Below are positions 18,081 through 27,153 of a stretch of 64,000 bases of DNA, piece by piece (position 1 is the first letter of the stretch; each line of letters begins with the position of its first letter). The stretch covers positions 4,818,501-4,882,500 of the forward strand of contig NZ_JAPFCC010000001.1 in the NCBI RefSeq assembly GCF_025562715.2. Reading direction: 5' to 3'. Source of the DNA: Endozoicomonas gorgoniicola. GTDB lineage: Bacteria > Pseudomonadota > Gammaproteobacteria > Pseudomonadales > Endozoicomonadaceae. Below the pieces are notes generated by a model. It did not search any database and was not told the DNA's origin. It saw only the letters and a list, made by a program, of their open reading frames with translations. A program made the position numbers and the translations under genes.

Positions 18081-18240
18081 AAAAAGAAGGTGGAATACAC
18101 TGGTCGTGCTGAAAGCATTCAACCCACCCAAGGCTCAGATACCGCCCAGCTTTACTCCTCATAATAAAGAGTAACTCTGGACGGTTTTAGTTTTCATCTC
18201 TATTACTCACCCACACAGCCGGAAGTTAACCAGTTGTTAA

Positions 18241-20073
18241 CTATTCGACCGTGACACTCTTGGCTAAATTGCGAGGCTGATCAACATCCGTTCCTTTGAT
18301 GATCGCGACGTAATACGACAACAGCTGTAAAGGAGTGGTGTACAGAATCGGAGCTACAATTTCCGGCACTTCATCCACAGGTACCACTTTAACGCCTTCG
18401 CCTTCAGTCAGCCTGGAATGCTTATCAGCAAACACATACAACTGACCACCACGGGCGCGAACTTCTTCCATGTTGGATTTCAGTTTTTCCAGCAGATCGT
18501 TGTTTGGCGCTACCACAATGACCGGCATATCGTCGTCAATCAATGCCAGTGGGCCATGCTTCAGTTCACCGGCAGCGTAAGCTTCGGCGTGAATGTAGGA
18601 GATTTCTTTCAGCTTCAGCGCACCTTCCATGGCGATCGGGTACTGGGTACCCCGACCAAGGAACAGGCTGTGATGCTTGTGGGCAAAATCTTCTGCCAGT
18701 GCTTCAATATCGTCGCTTAACTTCAGGGTGTCTTCGATATGGCGAGGCAATTCACGCAGAGCTTTAACAATGTCAGCTTCCTGCGCTTCGGTCATACCAG
18801 TGTGACGACCAATGGCAGTAACCAGCATCAGCAGGGCGGCTAACTGGGTTGTGAATGCCTTGGTAGATGCAACACCAATTTCAGCACCGGCACGGGTCAT
18901 CAGAGCCATATCAGATTCACGCACCATGGAAGAACCCGGTACGTTACAAATGCTCAGGGACGCCATGTAACCCTGTTCTTTTGCCAGTTGCAGAGCGGCA
19001 AGGGTGTCAGCGGTTTCACCAGACTGAGAGATGGTTACGAACAGGCAGTTCTTTGGCACAAAGAATTTTCTGTAACGGAATTCAGAAGCGATTTCGACAC
19101 GGCAGGGGATGCCTGCCAGTTCTTCAAACCAGTAACGAGCCACCATTGCACCATGATAACTGGTACCGCAGGCAACGATTTGAACGGCTTCAGTCTTGTT
19201 CAGAATTTCAATGCCGTCTTTGCCCAGAATATCCAGATTCAGTTTGTTCTCACCCAGACGGCCTTCCAGAGTATTGGCAATCGCATCGGGCTGCTCGTGG
19301 ATTTCCTTCAGCATGTAGTGACGATACTGACCTTTATCACCGGCATCGTGTTCTATGGCACTTTCTTTGGCAGCACGTTGAACCGCGTTGCCCTTGTCAT
19401 CAAAAACAGAAACACTGGTGCGCGTGACCTCGGCCACATCACCTTCTTCCAGGAACATAAAACGACGGGTGACCGGGAACAGTGCCAGCTGGTCAGAAGC
19501 AATAAAGTTTTCACCCAGACCCAGTCCGATAACCAGCGGGCTGCCGGAACGGGCAACAATCAGGCGTTCAGTATCGGTACGATCCATCACTACCATGCCG
19601 TAAGCACCTTCCAGCTTATCTACCGCTTTCTGAACAGCTTCCAGCAAGCTGTCTGAAGATTTCTGCTCAAGGCTGACCAGGTGGGCAATAACTTCTGTAT
19701 CTGTGTCCGAAGTGAAGACATAACCTTCACCCTTCAGGAATTCGCGCAGCGCTTCATGGTTTTCAATGATACCGTTATGAACCACAGCAATGTTTTCACC
19801 GGAAACATGGGGGTGAGCATTGCGCTCATTAGGTTCACCATGGGTTGCCCAGCGGGTGTGCGCAATACCTGAGCCACCCGGAGCCGGTGTTTCAGCAATA
19901 GCGTCCGCCAGTTCCGCCACCTTTCCGGTACGACGCACGCGTTGCAGTTCGCCCTGATTATCAACAATAGCAACACCGGCGGAGTCATAGCCCCGGTACT
20001 CCAGACGACGAAGTCCTTCTAAAAGGATAGGGGCCACATCCCTTTGCGCTACCGCACCAACAATCCCACACAT
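18241..20073 (-). CDS. glmS: Glutamine-fructose-6-phosphate aminotransferase
   Basis: Makes glucosamine-6-phosphate from fructose-6-phosphate and glutamine, the entry step to UDP-GlcNAc, peptidoglycan and LPS. The N-terminal nucleophile is Cys2 in MCGIVGAVAQRDV. The glutaminase domain continues with YDSAGVAI and HTRWATHGEP. Two SIS domains follow (ISQSGETADTLAAL near residue 350; LFLGRGTQYPIAMEGALKLKE near 470), and the C-terminus is the conserved DQPRNLAKSVTVE. At 610 residues it has the usual length. It lies 68 bases downstream of glmU on the same strand, the standard glmUS pairing. No glmS-type riboswitch or ribozyme is seen. Confidence 0.98.
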   Translation of the reverse strand: MCGIVGAVAQRDVAPILLEGLRRLEYRGYDSAGVAIVDNQGELQRVRRTGKVAELADAIAETPAPGGSGIAHTRWATHGEPNERNAHPHVSGENIAVVHNGIIENHEALREFLKGEGYVFTSDTDTEVIAHLVSLEQKSSDSLLEAVQKAVDKLEGAYGMVVMDRTDTERLIVARSGSPLVIGLGLGENFIASDQLALFPVTRRFMFLEEGDVAEVTRTSVSVFDDKGNAVQRAAKESAIEHDAGDKGQYRHYMLKEIHEQPDAIANTLEGRLGENKLNLDILGKDGIEILNKTEAVQIVACGTSYHGAMVARYWFEELAGIPCRVEIASEFRYRKFFVPKNCLFVTISQSGETADTLAALQLAKEQGYMASLSICNVPGSSMVRESDMALMTRAGAEIGVASTKAFTTQLAALLMLVTAIGRHTGMTEAQEADIVKALRELPRHIEDTLKLSDDIEALAEDFAHKHHSLFLGRGTQYPIAMEGALKLKEISYIHAEAYAAGELKHGPLALIDDDMPVIVVAPNNDLLEKLKSNMEEVRARGGQLYVFADKHSRLTEGEGVKVVPVDEVPEIVAPILYTTPLQLLSYYVAIIKGTDVDQPRNLAKSVTVE

Positions 20074-20141
20074 AGCTCTTTACCCTGAATTCGATTTAAA
20101 AAAGAAGGGCAGATGGTCTGCCCACTTTTTACAGCTTCTGT

Positions 20142-21518
20142 TTACGTCTTTTTAACCGGACGTTCCCAGCCATCAATATTACGCTGTCTGGCTCGTCCAA
20201 CAGCCAGCTGGTTATCTTCAACCGTTTTTGTGATCACGGACCCGGCTCCGGTGGTTGCACCACTGCCGACAGCCACCGGAGCGACCAGAGAGCTGTTAGT
20301 ACCGATAAAGGCATCGTCACCGATAACCGTCTGATGTTTGTTTACACCATCGTAATTGCAGGTCACGACACCTGCACCGACGTTTACACCGGAACCAATT
20401 TCAGCATCGCCCACATAGCTTAGATGGTTCACTTTACTGCCTGCGCCAACATTAGTTTTTTTAATTTCTACAAAATTACCCACTCTGGCTTTTTCCGCCA
20501 GATTGGCACCCGGTCGCAGTCGTGCAAAAGGGCCTACTTCACAGCCCGCAGCCACCACTGCATTTTCCAGAATAGAGTGAGCCTTGATAACAGCACCTTC
20601 ACCCACTCTGGAGTTACGAATAATACAGCCAGGCTCGATAATGACGTTGTCTGCCAGCTCTACATCGCCTTCCAGCACTACGTTAATATCCAGGAAAATG
20701 TCATGGCCGGTTTTGATGTTGCCACGAATATCAAGGCGGGCAGGGTCTACAATGGTGACACCGGAAGTCATCAGATTGGTTGCCAGTTCTTTTTGCAGGG
20801 ATCGTTCCAGCTCGGTCAGCTGAACGCGGCTGTTTACGCCTTCTACCTCAGTCGCTTTCTGGGGCTGAACATGGACGACCGGAGTATCTTCCTGCACCGC
20901 TTTAGCAACGACATCGGTCAGGTAATATTCCTGCTGGGCATTGTTGTTATCCAGCCCCATCACCCAGTCACCCAGCTTTTTGCCGGGAATAGCCATGATG
21001 CCTGTATTGACTTCGTTGATAGCCAGCTGTTCCGGAGTCGAATCCTTGTCTTCAACAATAGCCTGCACATTGCCAAAGCCGTCCCGAACAATACGACCGT
21101 AGCCTGACGGATTCGGAAGGTTGATGGTCAGCAGACCCAGTCGTTCACCATTGCTGGCAGCGAGCAGAGATTCAAGCGTGGAGGCACGGATCAGTGGGAC
21201 GTCACCATAAAGTACCAGAACCACATCAGCGCCTTTGCATCCCGGAACGGTCTGTTGCACCGCATGACCCGTACCCAGCTGTTCGGTCTGCTCGACCCAG
21301 TTCAGGTCATAATGCCCAAGAGCCTCTTTAACCTTTTCTGCCCCATGACCAATAACCACATGTATCTCACCTTTGCCAATCCGCTTCTGGGTTTGCTGTG
21401 CGCTCAGAATAACGTGTTCAAGCATTGGCTTGCCTGCTATCGGGTGCAGCACCTTTGGCAGGCTGGATTTCATGCGGCTGCCCTGTCCGGCAGCAAGAAT
21501 GACAATGTCGGCTCTCAT
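20142..21518 (-). CDS. glmU: Bifunctional GlmU: glucosamine-1-phosphate acetyltransferase / GlcNAc-1-P uridyltransferase
   Basis: Start set at ATG 21518, preceded by AAGG; five extra upstream codons are open but unlikely. Residues ~1-228 are the nucleotidyltransferase with LAAGQGSRMKSSLPKVLHPI and YGDVPLI. Residues ~250-458 are the left-handed beta-helix acetyltransferase, with hexapeptide repeats and NFVEIKKTNVGAGSKVNHL, then CNYDGVNKHQT. About 458 residues, a standard length. The product UDP-GlcNAc feeds the cell wall and lipid A. Transcribed towards glmS as a likely operon. Confidence 0.98.
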   Translation of the reverse strand: MRADIVILAAGQGSRMKSSLPKVLHPIAGKPMLEHVILSAQQTQKRIGKGEIHVVIGHGAEKVKEALGHYDLNWVEQTEQLGTGHAVQQTVPGCKGADVVLVLYGDVPLIRASTLESLLAASNGERLGLLTINLPNPSGYGRIVRDGFGNVQAIVEDKDSTPEQLAINEVNTGIMAIPGKKLGDWVMGLDNNNAQQEYYLTDVVAKAVQEDTPVVHVQPQKATEVEGVNSRVQLTELERSLQKELATNLMTSGVTIVDPARLDIRGNIKTGHDIFLDINVVLEGDVELADNVIIEPGCIIRNSRVGEGAVIKAHSILENAVVAAGCEVGPFARLRPGANLAEKARVGNFVEIKKTNVGAGSKVNHLSYVGDAEIGSGVNVGAGVVTCNYDGVNKHQTVIGDDAFIGTNSSLVAPVAVGSGATTGAGSVITKTVEDNQLAVGRARQRNIDGWERPVKKT

Positions 21519-21667
21519 GGTGGTACCTTGCAATGCATTTTTTAAAAATGCAGCGTTCCTGTTTACAGGGCATCGCTACACTTTTGCACTCCGCTGCTTC
21601 TATATGTCGCCAGTATCACTGAAAACAGTAGCCTGACGAAGCCATCAGGCTTCATCATAACTATTAA

Positions 21668-21756
21668 CCCGGCACTATTTACCTGGCACTCTTTACCTGG
21701 CACTCTTTACCCGGCACTCTTTACCCGGCACTCTTTACCCGGCACTCTTTACCCGG
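21668..21756. repeat. 14-bp tandem repeat, six copies plus a partial
   Basis: Six consecutive units of CCCGGCACTCTTTA. The first has an A for C change and units 2-3 read CCTGG; a partial CCCGG follows. It lies in the 435-base gap between the divergent glmU and TrmB-type genes. Confidence 0.95.
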
Positions 21757-21778
21757 TAATAAGAAAGGAAAACAAATG

Positions 21779-21820
21779 ATCTGTTAAAAGCCATCTGTTA
21801 AAAGTTATCTATTAAAAGCA
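21779..21820. repeat. Second 14-bp tandem repeat, three copies
   Basis: ATCTGTTAAAAGCC, ATCTGTTAAAAGTT and ATCTATTAAAAGCA lie head to tail, 22 bases after the first array. The sequence is unrelated to that array but the period is identical. Confidence 0.9.
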
Positions 21821-21953
21821 GCGTGAGCAGTAGTTCAGTATCGTCAGTAAAATTTGTCATTTTGTTTTGTGACACTTCCTGACTGTAACTTTCTTAGCTT
21901 ATCGTATAGCATCTTAAATACAACCGTCTTTGTCATTAAATAATTGACAATAT

Positions 21954-22694
21954 ATGAAACTTGAAATACTTGAACAGCTGGGGCTGAGCGGCCGTGAAGT
22001 CAGCATCTACCTTGCCCTGTTAAAAATGGGTACAGCCTCTATTCGGGATATTGCTGCCGAAGCCGGTATCAACCGTGGCACCACCTATGAAACTCTGAAG
22101 GATCTGGCAGGCAAGGGCATTGTCAGTTATTTCCCCAAAGGAAAGCGACGGGTTTTCTGTGCTGAGCCGCCGGAAAGGTTGCTGGAACTGGCAGAGGAAA
22201 AGCGGCAATCCCTTGAACAGGGCATTGAAGAGATGAAGCACACCCTGATTCCACAGTTGAACCATCTCAAACCCGATTTTAATACGGGAAATGTTCGTTT
22301 TTATGAAGGCGACGCCGGTATTGAATTTGTGCTGAAGGACATTCTTAATACCGTCGAACAGCAGGACAGCAAACGGTATTCCGTATTTTCATCCAAGCCC
22401 ATTCGTCAGCATCTGTACCGGCCATTTCCAAACTACACCCAGCAGCGCATTCGCAAAAAGATAAACGTAAGAGTTATTGCAATAGGTGAAGGCGGGGAAG
22501 ATGCAGAGTTATCTGAACGGAAGTGGATTGATGCGAAGGGCAAGATAGATGCCAGCTATATTGCCATCTACCCGCCGAAAGTCGCGATGATTTCACTGGC
22601 ATCCAGGGACTACCCGGTTGCAGTGGTGATTGACTCCTGCGAAATCGCCAGCACCCAGCAAATTATCTTTGATACGCTGTGGAGTACTTTGTAA
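21954..22694 (+). CDS. TrmB-family transcriptional regulator
   Basis: A 246-residue protein. Residues ~1-75 form a winged helix-turn-helix of the TrmB/sugar-regulator type (LGLSGREVSIYLALLKMG, then IRDIAAEAGINRGTTYETLK as the recognition region). A short coiled coil follows at ~85-105 (EEKRQSLEQGIEEMKHTL). Residues 110-246 resemble the PLD-like C-terminal part of family members (FYEGDAGIEFVLKDIL). The family is most abundant in archaea, where members sense sugars, but bacterial examples exist. The ligand and targets cannot be read from sequence. It is divergent from glmU, with tandem repeats between. Confidence 0.8.
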   Translation: MKLEILEQLGLSGREVSIYLALLKMGTASIRDIAAEAGINRGTTYETLKDLAGKGIVSYFPKGKRRVFCAEPPERLLELAEEKRQSLEQGIEEMKHTLIPQLNHLKPDFNTGNVRFYEGDAGIEFVLKDILNTVEQQDSKRYSVFSSKPIRQHLYRPFPNYTQQRIRKKINVRVIAIGEGGEDAELSERKWIDAKGKIDASYIAIYPPKVAMISLASRDYPVAVVIDSCEIASTQQIIFDTLWSTL

Positions 22695-22722
22695 GCTTAT
22701 CGTCCACCCGGCTCTGATAAAT

Positions 22723-24330
22723 TTACCACTGTCTGGTCTCTATTATCTTGGAAAATGGCTTGAAATTGCAGTAATCTGCGGATTTTATCCGCCTGATGCT
22801 GCCTTTAGAAAACATCCTTTCAATCAATTTGATTGTCTCACGGCTAAAGCGCTTTTTTCGCTCCCATTTTTTAACCAAACCTTTAGCCGACTCAACCTTG
22901 TTTCTGTGAATAAGGTGCCAGACAAGAGCGCCACCAAGGTCACTATTATCAGGCCAGAGAGCAAGCAATTTCCTCATATAGTCTTCAGCTGCCGAGTCTA
23001 AGCCTGATTGCTCGAAAATAGAAACAGCCCACCACCAGAAATGTTCAAGATGAGTGATGTACTGATGTCTTCTCTGGAGTTCCTTAAGCTCAATATCAAG
23101 CAACTGATTGATCTCTTCTTCAGAACCAGCATCAACAACGCTCTGTATGAAGTTTATATGTCGTTTAAATGTTAATTTTTGTCGTGCATCGCTTTCAGTG
23201 AAGTCAACCTCATCTTTCAAAAAAGTTAAAATTTCCGGAAGCATCACTTTGAGCGTTAAATGTCCCAGCATTTCATTGATGTAATCAATATACTCATCAA
23301 TAGTGCTGAACGATTCGTTGACTGTTACTAAACCATTGGGCTGATTGAAATTCGAATATGCAGTGTTCCTTGCATGGTATTCTTCGTCATAACGGAACCC
23401 CAATGAATTACCGTTATTTGCCGGGCTTTGAATGACAGAACCTGCTCCTGACAGCAAACCGCTATCCTCCGTACTGAATAGCGGGCGAACAGGTTGAAGG
23501 CTGGGTAAAGTGTGTTTTATTTCCTCTGAGCCTGGTATGGGGTAATCACTGTCATTCTCTCCGGGGGATGTTGTATGCCACTTTTGCTTAAGCCTCATGG
23601 AAAGTTCTGGAGTGATCGCAACATTCTGGTACCCAACCAGCTGCTGTATGAAATCCTGAGCATGAGAGTCTGTCACTAGAACATTGGTTTTAAGCTGTTT
23701 AATATGACTTGTCCCACGTTCATCAATCTCTACAATAATGAACACAATGAAACCTTCTTCATTCACACCGACCAACAGCTCTGGTTTGTCAGGCAGATCC
23801 CCGATCTGCCTGTGACTCTTATCAGAGTGTTGCCGAGAGGATGAAGTAACTGCTTTTAAGTCCAGCCAGTTTTGCTGAAACGGAGTCAGGGCATCTTCCC
23901 TGGTACAAAAGGGCGACTGCCGATCTGCCAGCAGTAATAAGTCAGGCGTTGAATGTCTATTACTAACAAGAGTGGCATCTGGTAACCGAACCATCAGGTT
24001 CCGGCTTCCACTTTCAGGCTGAATGATAAGACTCATTACTTGAAAACGTTCAGAAAGACCTGTTACCTCTGCGTTTTTATTTAGCGTCATTGTTTTTGGC
24101 GCGCTATCGCAGTCAGGAAAAATAACCGGATATAGCCTTTTATTCTTGTTGCAGAGTTTATTTTCAACCGATAACCACGACAAACCAATGGCGAAAGGTA
24201 TCAGAGCCAGATTGTGAATTGTTTGACTTCCCACTCCAGCGTCTCTTGCCGGAAGATTAAAACTAACCAGTGCCAAAACCGCAAGGCAGGCTGCTGAAAT
24301 AGGGCAGGATAATCTTTTTTTGTTAAACAT
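22723..24330 (-). CDS. Secreted protein of unknown function, ~535 residues
   Basis: ATG 24330 is preferred; a GTG at 24357 would add nine residues. Neither has a clear ribosome binding site. Residues ~1-30 are a signal peptide (CPISAACLAVLALVSFNLPA). The middle is beta-rich with a Ser/Asn-rich linker. The C-terminal ~180 residues are helical and resemble TPR-like pairs (AAEDYMRKLLALWPDNSDLG, LVWHLIHRNKVESAKGLV). No enzyme motif is recognised. It converges on the TrmB gene with a 28-base gap. Its style matches the other large secreted proteins in the window. Confidence 0.6.
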   Translation of the reverse strand: MFNKKRLSCPISAACLAVLALVSFNLPARDAGVGSQTIHNLALIPFAIGLSWLSVENKLCNKNKRLYPVIFPDCDSAPKTMTLNKNAEVTGLSERFQVMSLIIQPESGSRNLMVRLPDATLVSNRHSTPDLLLLADRQSPFCTREDALTPFQQNWLDLKAVTSSSRQHSDKSHRQIGDLPDKPELLVGVNEEGFIVFIIVEIDERGTSHIKQLKTNVLVTDSHAQDFIQQLVGYQNVAITPELSMRLKQKWHTTSPGENDSDYPIPGSEEIKHTLPSLQPVRPLFSTEDSGLLSGAGSVIQSPANNGNSLGFRYDEEYHARNTAYSNFNQPNGLVTVNESFSTIDEYIDYINEMLGHLTLKVMLPEILTFLKDEVDFTESDARQKLTFKRHINFIQSVVDAGSEEEINQLLDIELKELQRRHQYITHLEHFWWWAVSIFEQSGLDSAAEDYMRKLLALWPDNSDLGGALVWHLIHRNKVESAKGLVKKWERKKRFSRETIKLIERMFSKGSIRRIKSADYCNFKPFSKIIETRQW

Positions 24331-24400
24331 CGCATTTTTGCTGAAAGTTATAATCACAAGCGCAAAAGCATAGTCCAGTTATTTCATTTTGACCGACTGA

Positions 24401-24553
24401 AGCGTCAATGATGCAAAAAAACAGAATATAGATTCGACACACACGAAAATCATCAACCGTCTGGACTGGACCAACAAGACTGAAAAGAACACCGCTCACG
24501 ACGACTTCACTTATCTGGACGGCATCATCTACAGCCTGAAATACAAATTTTGA
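24401..24553 (+). pseudogene. C-terminal remnant of an outer-membrane porin
   Basis: An open stretch of 50 codons without a start ends ...HDDFTYLDGIIYSLKYKF and stop. The alternating beta-strand pattern and the terminal Phe are typical of the last strands of a porin. The rest of the gene is missing. It may be a former relative of the OprD-type porin 0.5 kb downstream. Confidence 0.6.
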
Positions 24554-24598
24554 CCAAAATGTTCTGATTAAAGCATTCTGATCGAAGTGTACTGATTC

Positions 24599-24630
24599 AA
24601 AAAATGCTCTCGTTTCAGAAGCATTTTTTT
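24599..24630 (+). terminator. Intrinsic terminator
   Basis: AAAAAATGCT and AGCATTTTTTT pair around a 10-base loop and end in a T run. It follows the porin remnant by 45 bases, so it is probably that lost gene's terminator. Confidence 0.75.
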
Positions 24631-24729
24631 GCCTGTCAAAAACAGGATGACAGTGAACAGAATGCTAATCCGTGATCAAAATATGCATTAAACTCCTGTT
24701 GATAGTTCATAAAACAGGACTGACCCGGC

Positions 24730-24954
24730 ATGCAGTTGCAACAACCTAACAACCCCCTCCACGGAATTACCCTGGAAAAAATAGTCACAGACCTTCAGGC
24801 ACATTTTGGCTGGAAAAACCTCGGACAAATGATCAACATCGGGTGCTTTACCCATGAACCTTCTGTGAAATCCAGCCTGAAGTTCCTTCGCCGCACCCCG
24901 TGGGCGCGGGAAAAGGTTGAGAAGCTTTATATAGAAACGTTTGCGGAAGATTAA
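24730..24954 (+). CDS. VF530-family (DUF2132) small DNA-binding protein
   Basis: A 74-residue protein with the family hallmarks NPLHGITLEKIV, GWKNLGQMINIGCF and SVKSSLKFLRRTPWAREKVE. VF530 from Vibrio fischeri has a solved all-helical structure and was proposed to bind DNA; the biological role is not established. Full length. Confidence 0.9.
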   Translation: MQLQQPNNPLHGITLEKIVTDLQAHFGWKNLGQMINIGCFTHEPSVKSSLKFLRRTPWAREKVEKLYIETFAED

Positions 24955-25051
24955 TCGCTCAATAGCTTTTCATTTCCTCAGGGAGGAGGACATATAACAA
25001 CGAGCCACTATACTGAGTTGTCAACGTTTGCCATACAACAGGTAGCTCGCT

Positions 25052-26452
25052 ATGCCTGCTCAAAAACCAGCCCTCATTCCCCTGTCCTCATGCCTGATAT
25101 TGTCCACCAGCTGCCTTGCCAGCACTGGCACGCCGTTTATAGACGACGGATCAATAGACGGCAAAGTTCGTACGGTGTATTACAACGTAGAAAATACATA
25201 CAACAAAGACCGGGGAGTCAAACCCTACCGGGCAGGAGCCTGGACCGGAGGTTTGCACCTGAATGTACGCTCAGGCTACCTGGGCGACCTCTTCGCTATT
25301 GGTGGTTCATTCTATGGCGCGATGAAGCTCCATTACGACAAAGACCGGTTCAAAAGTTCTTACCAACTGCTAAAGACCGGCAAAAATGGCAAGCAGGAAG
25401 GATTTTCCAAACTGGGTCAGGCATGGTTTGAACTGAAGTATGAGCAGGAAGGCTCCCCGTTCTCTGGCAGACTGAAAGTCGGTCGCCAGTTACTCTACAC
25501 AGGGCTGATTTCCAGCTCCGGCTCACGTACTGTGCCCAGCACATGGGAAGGGGTTAACCTGAATACCCGACTGTACGAGACACAGCTCAAGCTTGCCTGG
25601 GTTAATAAAATGTCCCTGCGCAACGAGGATGAATTCAACAGGATCGAAAACTTCGACGGAAGAAAAATTGATTACATTCTGGGTGTCGAACTGGCCCATA
25701 CCTTTAAAATACCCAACCAGCAGAGCCTGGAACTGAAATACCGCAATGCTTTTTCCAAAAGCTTTCTGCAGGCACATAATGCTGAAATCAACTGGACAAC
25801 GCCTTTATCTGCAAGCATGAATCTCCGGCTAGGGGGAATAGTGTTCCATACCCGGAAAGACGGCAACCTGTGGACAGGCGAAGTGTGGGGCAAAAAGTCA
25901 TTTGACGACAAGGCCACCGCAGGCAACCTGAATGCTACCCTGACCGTTGGCAGCTGGAGTTTTGATACCGCAGTCAGTACGTTTAAGGCTGAGTCCAAAA
26001 CCTACAAGTTCCGGGATAGCAGAGGCACACTGTATGCTGCGCCAGCCGTGTATTATTACGACCTTGGCAAAAATACACACGGCATCTGGGGACTGCCTAC
26101 CAGCCCTTTTGCTGAGGATATGCTGTACGATGGCGAGACCGTCTGGATGGCGGGCGTTAGCTATGACTTTTCCTCTCTTGGTGCCAGAGGCTTACGTTTG
26201 GGCTATGCCTATTACTATGGCTCAGGCATGGACGTGATTGTGTCTGACAAAAAAAACCGGAGAAAAGTTGGAGTCTCAGAAAACGAGCACGACATCTGGG
26301 TCAAATACAGCTTCCCGCAGCCCCTGCTGAAAGGTTTGGAGTTTAAGCTCCGCTACGGCATCTATCGAAACGACAAGGAATTGATGAAAGCGATCAGTAA
26401 GGAAGAAAATGACCTGCGGGTCTGGCTGGATTACAATTTTGTGATTTTTTAA
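25052..26452 (+). CDS. OprD-family outer-membrane porin
   Basis: A 466-residue protein with a signal peptide at residues 1-23 (LSSCLILSTSCLAS). The mature N-terminus, FIDDGSIDGKVRTVYYNVEN, is the OprD start, followed by the barrel strands and LKVGRQLLYTG. The C-terminus LRVWLDYNFVIF ends with Phe. OprD porins admit basic amino acids, small carboxylates, peptides or sugars. The substrate cannot be assigned here. Its stop overlaps the stop of the convergent gene by 4 bases. Confidence 0.85.
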   Translation: MPAQKPALIPLSSCLILSTSCLASTGTPFIDDGSIDGKVRTVYYNVENTYNKDRGVKPYRAGAWTGGLHLNVRSGYLGDLFAIGGSFYGAMKLHYDKDRFKSSYQLLKTGKNGKQEGFSKLGQAWFELKYEQEGSPFSGRLKVGRQLLYTGLISSSGSRTVPSTWEGVNLNTRLYETQLKLAWVNKMSLRNEDEFNRIENFDGRKIDYILGVELAHTFKIPNQQSLELKYRNAFSKSFLQAHNAEINWTTPLSASMNLRLGGIVFHTRKDGNLWTGEVWGKKSFDDKATAGNLNATLTVGSWSFDTAVSTFKAESKTYKFRDSRGTLYAAPAVYYYDLGKNTHGIWGLPTSPFAEDMLYDGETVWMAGVSYDFSSLGARGLRLGYAYYYGSGMDVIVSDKKNRRKVGVSENEHDIWVKYSFPQPLLKGLEFKLRYGIYRNDKELMKAISKEENDLRVWLDYNFVIF

Positions 26453-27087
26453 CTCATGTCTAAGTTACCCAGAAATCGCCACTCAGGATTTTTATTCAGG
26501 TACTTTGCCAAATCTCTCGGCAGGGATTTTCTTGGATCTAAAGCCATATATTTTACAGCTTCTGCTCCGGAAGCCGTCTGATAAAGGGCAATGGGAAGAT
26601 AAGCACAAGTCTCGCCTGAAAATAAACCGGCATTATTCGGATGAATTTCACGAGGCAGTGTTGTCAAACACTGCGTACAGAGGTAATTAACATAGGCCAC
26701 AGAACGACAACCAAAATAAGAGCGCCCCATAAATGCAGTCACCATTGATAAAACATTGAACGCTCCATGGCTGGTGAGCCGATTTTTTTCACTGGTGTAG
26801 ACTACGGCGGGGCTGTTGCTAATCCAGCAGTTACCTATCAACGCAGCCTTTGCAGCCAGCAATATGTCGCTTACACGATAAGCAGACCCAAAAGGCGTCG
26901 GTGAAGAAGCAAGAGGTCTTTTGCAAAGCCCCACTGGATTCGCAATATCAAACATCAAGGGGTTGAGTCCCTCAACCTGCTGGGCAATAACGGCCACATG
27001 ACATGCAAAAGCGCTTTCAAGATTGGCATTTGCTTCATGCTGGAAAATGATATCTCCTTTTTCCAGATCCGCCATATCGATATTCAT
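26449..27087 (-). CDS. Permuted NlpC/P60 (YiiX-like) papain-fold protein, tentative
   Basis: Start at ATG 27087, with GAAGAAAAG just upstream; an open frame continues 16 codons further. MADLEKGDIIFQHE, then ACHVAVIA, looks like the N-terminal strand and catalytic His of the permuted NlpC/P60 group. A later YVNYLCTQCLTTL supplies candidate catalytic cysteines in the expected C-terminal position. Related enzymes hydrolyse amide or ester bonds in peptidoglycan or lipids. No signal peptide is evident, so it is probably cytosolic unless exported by another route. Confidence 0.5.
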   Translation of the reverse strand: MNIDMADLEKGDIIFQHEANANLESAFACHVAVIAQQVEGLNPLMFDIANPVGLCKRPLASSPTPFGSAYRVSDILLAAKAALIGNCWISNSPAVVYTSEKNRLTSHGAFNVLSMVTAFMGRSYFGCRSVAYVNYLCTQCLTTLPREIHPNNAGLFSGETCAYLPIALYQTASGAEAVKYMALDPRKSLPRDLAKYLNKNPEWRFLGNLDMS

Positions 27088-27153
27088 AAGCTTTTCTTCA
27101 TCCCGGTTATGGCTACAACCCCTCAATAGCAGCAATCTTCACCTTCTGAAGCC

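Noticed and set aside
18081..18240. glmS ribozyme or riboswitch
   Set aside because: This is the 3' side of glmS; the 68-base leader between glmU and glmS is too short to hold a glmS ribozyme, and no core was seen.
18418..19656. Several long plus-strand frames (up to 222 codons)
   Set aside because: Antisense to glmS, which is unambiguous; they reflect codon bias of the real gene.
20424..21107. 227-codon plus-strand frame
   Set aside because: Antisense shadow of glmU.
21668..21820. Possible CRISPR array
   Set aside because: Units are directly contiguous 14-mers with no spacers, and no cas genes are present.
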